Positions 7,689 to 15,319 of a stretch of 64,000 nt of DNA are shown here, one piece after another. The DNA comes from Paenibacillus sp. FSL W8-0186 (GTDB lineage Bacteria > Bacillota > Bacilli > Paenibacillales > Paenibacillaceae). How positions within the stretch are numbered: position 1 is the first letter of the stretch; each line of letters opens with the position of its first letter. The notes below the pieces were generated by a model that worked only from the letters and a program-made list of their open reading frames with translations, was not told where the DNA came from and did no database searches. The translations under genes were made by a program, and so were the position numbers. The stretch spans positions 2,404,001-2,468,000 of the forward strand of contig NZ_CP150207.1 of NCBI RefSeq assembly GCF_037969765.1. Reading direction: 5' to 3'.

Positions 7689-10304
7689 TTGAGTAAAATT
7701 CGCTCTGCAAACAGTTTAAGGCACTTTCTAGTGAAATTATCTTTATTTGTACTCGTCAGCGGGATGGTGCTGCCCTTTGTTTCTCTATCGCAAATCCAAG
7801 CTGCGCAACCTTTTTCGATTAATGATATTGACTCATATGGTGCCCAGGGTTTGACCCTTCTTCAATTTGATGGAACTAATCCAACAACTATTCCTAAGGC
7901 AAGCGTTTCTATAACAGGCATCTCTGGGAGGGCTTTAAACGGATTAGCGTTATCTTTGACAGAAAATACTTTCTATGCCAGTACCCTTGGAACAGCTAAC
8001 TTTTACAGAATCGCTGCTGATGGGCAAGCCGAATTTATAACAACGTTAGAAGGTGTCGCGGGTAATGCTGTAATTTATGATGGAAAATATTATTATTCTT
8101 ATGGAAGTGGCGGCAAACCATTCCTAGGTTCTTATGATCTAAGTACCGGCAATAAGAGTTCTATCGAAATAAAGGGCCTTGACACCTCTGCTGTAGACTT
8201 AGGAGGCGATATTGTTGCCGATGATGACGGTCACCTCTGGTTTTATAGAGTTGGCTTAGTTATGCAGTTGGATCGAGAGACTGCGAACGTTTTGCGCAAA
8301 GTCCCTATAACTAATTCAGATGGTGTAGCTATAGAGTGGGGGGTTAGAGGAATCAGCCTTTTGCCTAGCGGAAAAATGCTGCTGGTCGGCGGTAATCCTA
8401 GTCCCAAATTCTATATACTTGACCCGGATACTAAAAGTACCACTTACCTAGGCGCTATGACAGGGGATTTAATTTATGACTTAGCGTCGCGGGTAACATC
8501 AAAATTCGAACCCAACCCTCCTGTACTTGAATCTGAGAAAACAGCAAAGATTCAAGAAAAAGCGGTTGGAAATACGGATATGGCCAATCCGGAAGTAGGG
8601 GATAAGCTTATTTACACCATTCAGGCTCGAAATACGACCGAAAACAGTTTCGTTGAAAATCTTATTATCAGCGACATCATTCCAGAAGGATTACAATACG
8701 TACCAGATACATTAAAAGTAGATGGACAAGCTGTAACAGATGCTGAGGGAGATGACAAGGGACATTATGCATCGGGTCAAGTGGTTGGCAGCTTTGGCAA
8801 CATCACGGATACGGATTGGCATACGGTTCAATTCGAAGCGATTGTACAATCTGGACAAGCCGGCAAGGATATAATCAATATCGCTTCTGTCCATGGTAAC
8901 AATATTAAAACGCCGGATAGACCCAGAGAAGTTGTGAAGGTGTACCCAAGAAATCCACTAATTGAATCGGAGAAATTTGTATCGAACACTGTAACCACGG
9001 ACACGTATGAAGTCGGGGATACGATCGAGTATACAATCCGTGCCCGCAACAAGCTTTCTGGCAGTCTAGTAACTAATATGGTGATAACGGACGACTTGCC
9101 AGCAGGGCTGGAATATGTTCCGGGTAGCTTAAAGGTGGATGGAAAATCTGTCACTGATGAAAAAGACGGCGATGCTGGTTATTCTGTTACTGGGGAAGTA
9201 TACGGTTGGTTTGGAAATGTAACGGATATGAATTGGCATACGCTGGAGTTCCAGGCCGTCATTCAAGCAGGACAAGGTGGTCAGATGATCCAAAATACTG
9301 CGCAAGTGACTGGTGACAACATTAATCAACCTGGCACACCAACGGAAAAATTTATCGTTGAGCCAGAACCACCAGTTGATCCACCAGTAGACCCGCCGGT
9401 TGATCCAGTTGATCCACCAGTAGACCCGCCGGTTGATCCAGTTGATCCGCCAGTAGACCCGCCGGTTGATCCAGTTGATCCGCCAGTAGGCCCACCCGTT
9501 GATCCAGTTGATCCGCCAGTAGGCCCGCCCGTTGATCCAGTAGAACCGGTTGATGGTAATAGAGGCGGCTCAGACGATCTTACGCGTTTCCCGGTAGTTG
9601 AATCCGAGAAATTCGCCCAGGATCTGAATGGGGGCAGCATTGAAGTCGGGGATACGATCGAGTATACGATTCGGGCTCGTAACACGGTTTCTGGCAGCCA
9701 AGTAACTAACATGGTGATCTCCGACGAACTGCCAGCAGGGCTGAAATATGTACCAGGTAGTTTAAAAGTGGACGGTCAATCGGTAACGGATGCGCAAGAT
9801 AGCGATAAAGGATTCCACGCAGGCGGCATTGTCAGCGGACAGCTCGGCAATGTAACAGATACAAATTGGCATACTATCGTGTTCCAAGCTGAAGTGATAG
9901 CAGGACAAGCTGGCCAGACGATCCGCAACACAGGTGAAGTAACCGCGGACAACCTGGACGAACCGTATCATCCTTATGAAGACATCATCATTGGTGGTGG
10001 AAGCGATCCAGGTGTCCCAGGAGATACAAATGATAGCTCTTCTTCCAGCAATTCAGAAGAAAACTCCAATGCCGCATCGCCAGACTCGAGCCAATCCGAA
10101 GGCGCAAGTGGCTCTGATGAAGCTATGCTTGTTAATATACCGGTTGAATCTAGAGAAAATACACTTTCGGCAGAATCATCGGATTCAGAACTTAACAGAT
10201 TACCGAAAACATCTACAAACATGTATAATTTAGGGTTATTCGGAGCTATAATTCTATTTGCAGGCCTGTTACTCCTTAGAAGAAAAGACAAGGCGATGCA
10301 ATAG
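7689..10304 (+). CDS. LPKTS-anchored surface protein with three DUF11-type repeats
   Basis: 871-residue cell-wall protein with a TTG start 5 bp after GGAGGG. Order of parts: Sec signal peptide (residues 1 to about 40, cleavage near QIQAA); a globular N-domain of about 240 residues with repeated Gly/Asp-rich strand motifs that suggest a beta-propeller; DUF11-type beta-sandwich repeats at about 281-418, 426-558 and 638-768, each carrying EVGD-x-(I/L)-x-YTIxARN and VPxxLKVDGxxVTD; a Pro-rich VDPP spacer at 563-617 between repeats 2 and 3; a Ser/Asn-rich stalk; and a sorting signal with LPKTS at 838-842, a hydrophobic segment and RRKDK tail. The LPKTS pentapeptide is a variant of LPXTG. A terminator follows and then a class D sortase, the likely anchoring enzyme. 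Adhesion or spore/cell-surface display is inferred. Confidence 0.88.
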   Translation: MSKIRSANSLRHFLVKLSLFVLVSGMVLPFVSLSQIQAAQPFSINDIDSYGAQGLTLLQFDGTNPTTIPKASVSITGISGRALNGLALSLTENTFYASTLGTANFYRIAADGQAEFITTLEGVAGNAVIYDGKYYYSYGSGGKPFLGSYDLSTGNKSSIEIKGLDTSAVDLGGDIVADDDGHLWFYRVGLVMQLDRETANVLRKVPITNSDGVAIEWGVRGISLLPSGKMLLVGGNPSPKFYILDPDTKSTTYLGAMTGDLIYDLASRVTSKFEPNPPVLESEKTAKIQEKAVGNTDMANPEVGDKLIYTIQARNTTENSFVENLIISDIIPEGLQYVPDTLKVDGQAVTDAEGDDKGHYASGQVVGSFGNITDTDWHTVQFEAIVQSGQAGKDIINIASVHGNNIKTPDRPREVVKVYPRNPLIESEKFVSNTVTTDTYEVGDTIEYTIRARNKLSGSLVTNMVITDDLPAGLEYVPGSLKVDGKSVTDEKDGDAGYSVTGEVYGWFGNVTDMNWHTLEFQAVIQAGQGGQMIQNTAQVTGDNINQPGTPTEKFIVEPEPPVDPPVDPPVDPVDPPVDPPVDPVDPPVDPPVDPVDPPVGPPVDPVDPPVGPPVDPVEPVDGNRGGSDDLTRFPVVESEKFAQDLNGGSIEVGDTIEYTIRARNTVSGSQVTNMVISDELPAGLKYVPGSLKVDGQSVTDAQDSDKGFHAGGIVSGQLGNVTDTNWHTIVFQAEVIAGQAGQTIRNTGEVTADNLDEPYHPYEDIIIGGGSDPGVPGDTNDSSSSSNSEENSNAASPDSSQSEGASGSDEAMLVNIPVESRENTLSAESSDSELNRLPKTSTNMYNLGLFGAIILFAGLLLLRRKDKAMQ
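9375..9539 (+). repeat. Five tandem 33-bp units encoding VDPPVDPPVDP
   Basis: Five uninterrupted copies of a 33-bp unit at 9375, 9408, 9441, 9474 and 9507. Each encodes the 11-residue VDPP(V)(D/G)PPVDP. Units 4 and 5 change VDPP to VGPP. The in-frame period and near identity imply expansion by slippage or unequal recombination and likely length variation between strains. Confidence 0.95.
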
Positions 10305-10359
10305 TCTCTAGCCATTGTTTTCCTTAGTGAATTCAGGTGATGGGAATACAGCACTGTTA

Positions 10360-10402
10360 CCCTCCTGTTTTCCTCCTTTTTGGGAAACAGGAGGGCTTTT
10401 TT
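10360..10402 (+). terminator. Intrinsic terminator after the surface protein gene
   Basis: A long stem CCCTCCTGTTTTCC paired with GGAAACAGGAGGG, followed by six T residues. It lies between the surface protein gene and the sortase gene, so sortase expression would need read-through or a separate start. Confidence 0.88.
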
Positions 10403-10466
10403 GGCTTAATATATTTGGTTGGAGCCGAATTAGGAGACAAATCATCTGGCAAGGGGTGACGAGTAC

Positions 10467-11111
10467 ATGAGAAAATGGCTAGGCTACTTTTTTATCATCG
10501 TCGGAGGGCTACTCGTTGTCAGTTCCTTATACCTGATTTATAAACATGAGTTCGCTATCGCACAATCTTTACAAGAAGTTGAATCGAGCTTATTCCCTTC
10601 GACAAGTATGAGTGAAGCAACTTATCTCCGTAATACCGACAAGACAAAAAACGATGAGTCTCAGAAAATACAACATCAGGCGGAGCTGCGACGGCAGTTT
10701 TCTCCTGAAGAGGGAGACGCAATTGGACTGCTGCATATACCGAAAATAAAAGCAAAACTGCCGATCATTGAAGGAACGGATGAGGAAATGTTGGCTAAAG
10801 GCGTTGGGCACTATAGCACAACGGTTTTTCCTGGTGATGGAGAACAAATCCTGCTTTCAGGCCATCGAGATACCGTCTTTCGTAAGATAGGTGAGCTGGA
10901 GAATGGTGATCGTTTTATTGTCGAATTGTCCTACGGGAAATTCGAATACGAGATAAAGAAGAGTGAAATTGTGAAAGCCGATGATACTACGGTCATCCGA
11001 TCCATGGGGGAAGAAGTACTTACGTTGTCTACATGCTATCCGTTCAATTTTATAGGCCACGCACCGGATCGCTATATCATTTATGCCTATCCGGTCTTTA
11101 GTGAAACCTAA
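10467..11111 (+). CDS. srtD: Class D sortase
   Basis: 214-residue transpeptidase that cleaves an LPXTG-like signal and links the protein to peptidoglycan. An N-terminal membrane anchor spans about residues 5-25. The catalytic triad is visible: His133 in LSGHRDTVF, Cys190 in TLSTCYPF, and Arg202 in APDRYIIYAYP. TLSTCYPF and the short size fit class D. It sits 160 bp after a surface protein with an LPKTS signal, which is its obvious candidate substrate. The start has a weak ribosome binding site (GGGGTGACGAGTAC before ATG). The rest of the neighbourhood is housekeeping, so this pair is an accessory module. Confidence 0.9.
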   Translation: MRKWLGYFFIIVGGLLVVSSLYLIYKHEFAIAQSLQEVESSLFPSTSMSEATYLRNTDKTKNDESQKIQHQAELRRQFSPEEGDAIGLLHIPKIKAKLPIIEGTDEEMLAKGVGHYSTTVFPGDGEQILLSGHRDTVFRKIGELENGDRFIVELSYGKFEYEIKKSEIVKADDTTVIRSMGEEVLTLSTCYPFNFIGHAPDRYIIYAYPVFSET

Positions 11112-11196
11112 GTCCAAAACAATCTAGTGGCTTGCCCTTCTTAAAAATGCAGAAACTATCCTTATTGATTAAGGTGTCAGAAGCTTTTAATTTCAC

Positions 11197-11225
11197 TTGC
11201 TAACGCTGGTTAAATGTGATAAAAT
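11197..11225 (+). promoter_or_regulatory. Sigma-A promoter of rplS with extended -10
   Basis: TTGCTA at 11197-11202, 17-bp spacer, TAAAAT at 11220-11225 preceded by TGA (extended -10). It gives rplS independent transcription now that it is separated from trmD. Confidence 0.8.
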
Positions 11226-11234
11226 TTTTCTTGT

Positions 11235-11315
11235 TGTGAATTCGGTGGTCCTCTGCGGATGATGAGGGAGAACAATGGGTTCTCCGGAAGAGGCAAGAAC
11301 ACCTGAGTGGAAGGA
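11235..11315 (+). ncRNA. Probable L19 ribosomal protein leader
   Basis: The 5' UTR of rplS is rich in structure: a local hairpin GGAGAAC/GGTTCTCC near 11267-11287 is nested between GGTG/CACC and CTCT/AGAG complementary pairs. The placement and layout resemble the L19 leader family known from Bacillales, which autoregulates rplS. The match is by eye and needs a covariance-model check. Confidence 0.5.
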
Positions 11316-11326
11316 GGGAGTCATAG

Positions 11327-11671
11327 ATGAATATCGTACAAGCGATTACGCAAGAACAACTTCGCAAAGATATTCCGAGCTTTCGTTCCGGTGACACTTT
11401 GAAAGTGTTCGTTAAGGTTATCGAGGGATCTCGTGAGCGTATCCAGCTGTTTGAAGGTGTTGTAATTAAGCGTCGTGGCGGCGGAATCAGTGAAACTTTT
11501 ACAGTTCGTAAAATTTCTAACGGTGTTGGCGTGGAAAGAACTTTCCCGCTTCATTCCCCGAAACTCGATAAAATCGAAGTGGCTCGCCGTGGTAAAGTGC
11601 GTCGTGCGAAGCTATACTATCTTCGTGAACTGCGCGGTAAAGCAGCTAGAATTAAAGAAGTGCGTCGTTAA
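11327..11671 (+). CDS. rplS: 50S ribosomal protein L19
   Basis: 114-residue large-subunit protein at the 30S-50S interface. Canonical motifs include [35 protein letters not shown] and the C-terminal [30 protein letters not shown] precedes the ATG. It has its own promoter, probable leader and terminator, unlike the usual arrangement as the last gene of the rpsP-trmD operon. Confidence 0.98.
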   Translation: MNIVQAITQEQLRKDIPSFRSGDTLKVFVKVIEGSRERIQLFEGVVIKRRGGGISETFTVRKISNGVGVERTFPLHSPKLDKIEVARRGKVRRAKLYYLRELRGKAARIKEVRR

Positions 11672-11684
11672 TTCGTTAACGATC

Positions 11685-11714
11685 AAGGGGGGCTTGTATT
11701 ATTCAAGCCCCTTT
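11685..11714 (+). terminator. Intrinsic terminator after rplS
   Basis: Stem GGGGCTTG/CAAGCCCC (11689-11696 with 11704-11711) with a T-rich tail; flanking AAGG and CTTT extend it. Confidence 0.8.
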
Positions 11715-11773
11715 ACTATTTCTTCTGACTGTCGTCACGCTACATATTCCATGACAAAGTGAGGTTGCGAACT

Positions 11774-12397
11774 ATGGAACAGCAATTTCAATCGGAAACG
11801 GGTCAATCGGGCGCTGCGCAGGATCCGCCAAGTAAAGAAAAAAACGAGGCTTTAGAGTGGCTGAAAGCGATAGTAATTGCTGTCGTACTGGTTCTTGTCA
11901 TCCGTTGGCTGTTGTTTGCTCCTTTTATTGTGGATGGAGAGTCGATGCAGCCCAACTTTCATACAAGCGAGAGAATCATCGTTAACAAAATTCTTTATGA
12001 CATCCGTGGACCAAAGCACGGCGAGGTTGTCGTATTCCATGTACCTTCGCAGGGCCGTGATTTCATTAAACGGGTCATCGGCGTTCCTGGCGATACGGTT
12101 CAGGTTGAAGGCGATACGGTTATGGTGAACGGGGAAGTCGTAGACGAAACTTACATTAAAGATGTCGTAAATGAGAAGCATAACAATAATCAGCTTTATA
12201 ATACAGAAGGAAATTTCCCGAATGAATTCGTTCCAGAAAGCACGGTTCCGGAGGGTCATATCTTCGTGCTTGGAGATAACCGCTCCAACAGTACGGATAG
12301 CCGCCGAATCGGCTTCGTACCCTACAAGGATATTGTAGGGAGAGCGGATCTCGTGTTCTGGCCTTTGAAGGATATTAAAGTGATTAAGCATAAATGA
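11774..12397 (+). CDS. lepB: Signal peptidase I
   Basis: Type I signal peptidase of the Gram-positive (Sip) type; removes Sec/Tat signal peptides at the outer face of the membrane. A cytoplasmic N-terminus of about 28 residues is followed by one membrane segment (about 29-50), then the catalytic Ser57 in DGESMQPNF and general-base Lys99 in DFIKRVIG, and box E GDNRSNSTDSR. The ATG at 11774 (207 residues) is preferred to an in-frame GTG at 11759, which itself forms part of the GTGAGG ribosome binding site. It lies between rplS and rbgA; B. subtilis has no peptidase gene at this place. Confidence 0.93.
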   Translation: MEQQFQSETGQSGAAQDPPSKEKNEALEWLKAIVIAVVLVLVIRWLLFAPFIVDGESMQPNFHTSERIIVNKILYDIRGPKHGEVVVFHVPSQGRDFIKRVIGVPGDTVQVEGDTVMVNGEVVDETYIKDVVNEKHNNNQLYNTEGNFPNEFVPESTVPEGHIFVLGDNRSNSTDSRRIGFVPYKDIVGRADLVFWPLKDIKVIKHK

Positions 12398-12436
12398 ATC
12401 CCCGAAAGCGGGAGCAACGGGAACTGAGGTGATGAC

Positions 12437-13300
12437 ATGACGATACAGTGGTTTCCCGGACATATGACAAGAGCGCGCCGTCAGATTCAGGAGAAGCTGA
12501 AGCTGATCGATGTCGCAATAGAACTGGTGGATGCGAGACTGCCTTTGTCTAGCCGCAATCCGATGATTGACGACATACTGCAGGGCAAGCCGCGGATGAT
12601 CCTGCTCAACAAAGCGGATTTGGCAGACCCGGCGGTTACGCGCGAATGGATTGATTATTTCAAGCAAGAAGGCTATGCCGCTGTGGCTATAGATGCTTCC
12701 ACAGGCCAGGGCGTCAAGGAAATTCCGGCCATGGCCAGGGAATTGCTTCAGGATAAGATCGAGAAGCAGCTGGCTAAGGGCGTAAATCCGCGAGCGATCC
12801 GGGCGCTGATCGTTGGAATACCAAACGTCGGCAAATCTACGCTGATCAACCGGATGGCCGGGCGAAATATTGCGGCGACCGGGGATCGGCCGGGTATTAC
12901 CAAGGGACAGCAGTGGATCAAGGTAGGCTCGGAGATGGAACTGCTGGATACGCCGGGGATACTGTGGCCGAAATTTGAGGATCAGAACGTGGGTTACCGT
13001 TTGGCAATGACTGGAGCGATCCGTGAAGAAATTCTGAACATTGAGGATATTGCCTTTTTTGCGGTAAAATATTTAGCGAAGTATTACTGGGAGCCGCTCG
13101 CTGAACGATTCGAACTCGAAGAGGCCCCGCAGGATTTTGAGAATCCGGATGAAATCGTAGCCGTGATGGAAGCCGTAGGACGCAAGCGCGGCTGTCTGGT
13201 CAGCGGCGGAAGGGTGGATCTTGAGAAAGCTTCCAGCGTGTTATTGCGCGAGCTTCGGGCCGGGAAGCTAGGAAGATATTCCCTCGAGTCCCCATACTGA
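12437..13300 (+). CDS. rbgA: Ribosome biogenesis GTPase RbgA (YlqF)
   Basis: Circularly permuted GTPase needed for late 50S assembly (L16, L27 and L35 incorporation in B. subtilis). The G motifs occur in permuted order: G4 LLNKADL near residue 57, G5 DASTGQG, then G1 GIPNVGKST near residue 132 and G3 DTPGILWP. The N-terminus [17 protein letters not shown] is diagnostic. At 287 residues it is full length. GAGGTGATG precedes the ATG. A terminator follows. Confidence 0.96.
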   Translation: MTIQWFPGHMTRARRQIQEKLKLIDVAIELVDARLPLSSRNPMIDDILQGKPRMILLNKADLADPAVTREWIDYFKQEGYAAVAIDASTGQGVKEIPAMARELLQDKIEKQLAKGVNPRAIRALIVGIPNVGKSTLINRMAGRNIAATGDRPGITKGQQWIKVGSEMELLDTPGILWPKFEDQNVGYRLAMTGAIREEILNIEDIAFFAVKYLAKYYWEPLAERFELEEAPQDFENPDEIVAVMEAVGRKRGCLVSGGRVDLEKASSVLLRELRAGKLGRYSLESPY

Positions 13301-13312
13301 ATCCATGCTTAG

Positions 13313-13345
13313 ACCGTCTTCCAACAAGGGAAGGCGGTTATTTTA
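13313..13345 (+). terminator. Intrinsic terminator after rbgA
   Basis: Stem ACCGTCTTCC/GGAAGGCGGT (one G-U), loop AACAAG, and T-rich tail TATTTTATT. Confidence 0.78.
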
Positions 13346-13392
13346 TTAGATGCGCAGTAGGGTCTGCCGGGGCAGCGAGTTACCTAGAAATA

Positions 13393-13421
13393 TCGACAAT
13401 CCTCCGTTAAGATTGTATAAT
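13393..13421 (+). promoter_or_regulatory. Sigma-A promoter of the tagO-like gene
   Basis: TCGACA (5 of 6 consensus) at 13393-13398, 17-bp spacer, and perfect TATAAT at 13416-13421. The predicted transcription start near 13428 leaves only about 8-11 nt before the start codon. Confidence 0.75.
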
Positions 13422-13438
13422 CTTGTTGATTATACTTG

Positions 13439-14413
13439 ATGGTGGTGTTGATCATTATATACGTAATTTCGTTAATCATGTCGTTTCTTATCGTATATTT
13501 GCTTATTCCTCCGTTTGGGAGATTGGCTTTTCGGCTCGATTTCGTAGATAAACCCCGGAAGGATGTGGAGCGCAAGCTGCACCGGGAGCCGATTCCGCTT
13601 ACGGCAAGCTATGTTATTTTCATTGGCTTTTTTGTTACATATTTAGCTGTCGGCAGAGAGTTCAACATGGAGACACTGGCGATATTTATCGGCGGAGTCT
13701 TGCTGCTGATCATCGGCACGCTCGATGATTGGTACAAGACGAAAGGCAAGGATTTTCCGGCTCTTCCCAAGCTGATCGTTCAAGTATCGGCAGCCGTGAT
13801 CGTATATGCGTCAGGCATTTCGTTTACAGGTTTTTTCAACCCTTTTTCCGGGGAATATGTGGTGCTGCCGGGCATATTGCAGTTTCTTCTGACGATTCTA
13901 TGGATTTTCGGAGTAACGACGGTCATTAATTTCTCGGATGGCCTGGACGGGCTGGCCGGCGGGCTATCGGCCATTTCTGCCATTACCCTGTTTATCGTTG
14001 CTTTAACCAAAGGACAGTCGACTTCTGCCATCATGGCAATCACCCTTGTCGGAGTAACACTGGCTTATCTGCGCTACAACAAGCCACCGGCCAAAATCTT
14101 CATGGGGGATGCCGGGGCGACGTTTCTTGGCTTCATATTAGCGGTAATCGCGCTGGATGGGGCATTTAAGCAAGCTACGGTACTATCGCTCTTTATACCT
14201 GTATTGGCGCTTGGCGTGCCGATATTCGACAATATCTTTGTTGTGATCAAACGGTTCCTGCAAGGAAAGTCCATTTACGAGGCGGATGCGAGCCAGGTGC
14301 ATTATCGCTTGCTGCGGGCGGGTCTCACCCACCGGCAAACGGTCATGTTCTTAATGCTGATTAGCACTTGTCTTTGCCTTTCATCGATAATCCTGCTCCT
14401 TATCCAAACTTAA
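13439..14413 (+). CDS. tagO: Undecaprenyl-phosphate N-acetylglucosaminyl-1-phosphate transferase (TagO/WecA/MraY family)
   Basis: Polytopic membrane enzyme, 324 residues with about ten hydrophobic segments, that transfers a sugar-1-phosphate from a UDP-sugar to undecaprenyl phosphate, the first step of wall teichoic acid or other cell-wall glycopolymer synthesis. Family motifs are present: GTLDDWYKTKGK (Asp pair), NFSDGLDGLAGG, FMGDAGATFLG and a HYRLLRAGLTHRQ C-terminal loop. The substrate is not certain. The start is unclear: ATG at 13439, or TTG at 13436; neither has a ribosome binding site, and the promoter lies so close that the transcript is nearly leaderless. It sits between rbgA and rnhB, where B. 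subtilis has no such gene. Confidence 0.88.
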   Translation: MVVLIIIYVISLIMSFLIVYLLIPPFGRLAFRLDFVDKPRKDVERKLHREPIPLTASYVIFIGFFVTYLAVGREFNMETLAIFIGGVLLLIIGTLDDWYKTKGKDFPALPKLIVQVSAAVIVYASGISFTGFFNPFSGEYVVLPGILQFLLTILWIFGVTTVINFSDGLDGLAGGLSAISAITLFIVALTKGQSTSAIMAITLVGVTLAYLRYNKPPAKIFMGDAGATFLGFILAVIALDGAFKQATVLSLFIPVLALGVPIFDNIFVVIKRFLQGKSIYEADASQVHYRLLRAGLTHRQTVMFLMLISTCLCLSSIILLLIQT

Positions 14414-14422
14414 ATTTATGTC

Positions 14423-14450
14423 AGGCCGGGAGAAGCGCCCCGGCCTTTTA
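14423..14450 (+). terminator. Intrinsic terminator after the tagO-like gene
   Basis: Stem AGGCCGGG/CCCGGCCT with a 7-nt loop and TTTTATTTT tail. Confidence 0.85.
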
Positions 14451-14581
14451 TTTTGCCTAAAGTCTATATAATTGAAGCGCAATTTCCGATATTACTGATA
14501 TAACCTTACACGGGAACGGAATTTGCTTGTGTGATTTGTTGTATTGTTGGGACGGTGGGTTTGCAAATACAAGGAGGCATA

Positions 14582-15202
14582 ATGAGTGACTTACTAACTT
14601 ATGAAAAAGAATATTGGCAGCGCTCGTTCCAGTATATTGCGGGAATCGACGAAGTTGGCCGGGGCTGTCTGTTCGGTGATGTCGTCGCTGCGGCAGTTAT
14701 TTTACCGCATGGATTAATATTAGAAGAAGTTAATGATTCCAAGAAGCTGACTGCAAAAAAGCGCGAGAAATTATTCGATGTGATTATGAAAGAAGCGCTA
14801 GCCGTAGGCACGGGATTCATTGATGCGGAAACTATCGACCGTCTTAATATCAAACAGGCAACGCGCCTGGCAATGAAACAAGCGGTAGAGCAGCTTGCAA
14901 TTAAGCCGGATTTTCTTCTCATCGATGCGGAGAAGGTCGACGTCGATATAGAGCAGCTGGCGGTGATCAAAGGGGATGCGGTAAGCCAGTCTATCGCCGC
15001 AGCCTCGATCGTGGCCAAGGTAACTCGAGATCGACTATGCGAAGGCGAGTGGGATGTTCGGTATCCGGAATACGGCATTGCTGCGCATAAAGGTTATGCG
15101 ACTAAGCTGCATCGGGAGCGGATACAGGCTCTTGGCCCGACACCTATGCATCGCAAGAGCTTTATGCGCAATTTATTCGTACAGGAACAGACGTTGTTTT
15201 AA
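14582..15202 (+). CDS. rnhB: Ribonuclease HII
   Basis: Cleaves RNA in RNA-DNA hybrids and at single ribonucleotides in DNA. The start is the ATG at 14582, directly after AGGAGGC, giving 206 residues; the longer frame from 14531 lacks a ribosome binding site. Active-site acidic residues appear in AGIDEVGRG (Asp23, Glu24), DFLLIDAEKVD and SIAAASIVAKVTRDR. RNase HII acts in the cytoplasm. It lies upstream of ylqG, as in B. subtilis. Confidence 0.95.
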   Translation: MSDLLTYEKEYWQRSFQYIAGIDEVGRGCLFGDVVAAAVILPHGLILEEVNDSKKLTAKKREKLFDVIMKEALAVGTGFIDAETIDRLNIKQATRLAMKQAVEQLAIKPDFLLIDAEKVDVDIEQLAVIKGDAVSQSIAAASIVAKVTRDRLCEGEWDVRYPEYGIAAHKGYATKLHRERIQALGPTPMHRKSFMRNLFVQEQTLF

Positions 15203-15261
15203 AGGCAAGTAAGCTTCTCTAAAAGCAAGCGAATTGCACAACGTTTTTCGCTTCTTACTAG

Positions 15262-15286
15262 ACCCGTCTTGAGTAAGGCGGGTTTT
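15262..15286 (+). terminator. Intrinsic terminator after rnhB
   Basis: Stem ACCCGTCTT/AAGGCGGGT with GAGT loop and TTTT tail. Confidence 0.75.
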
Positions 15287-15319
15287 CCGTATCATTGATG
15301 TGAATACAGGAGGATGCTC

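Noticed and set aside
9326..9712. Reverse-strand ORF rich in GSTGG repeats
   Set aside because: Shadow of the 33-bp repeat in the surface protein gene.
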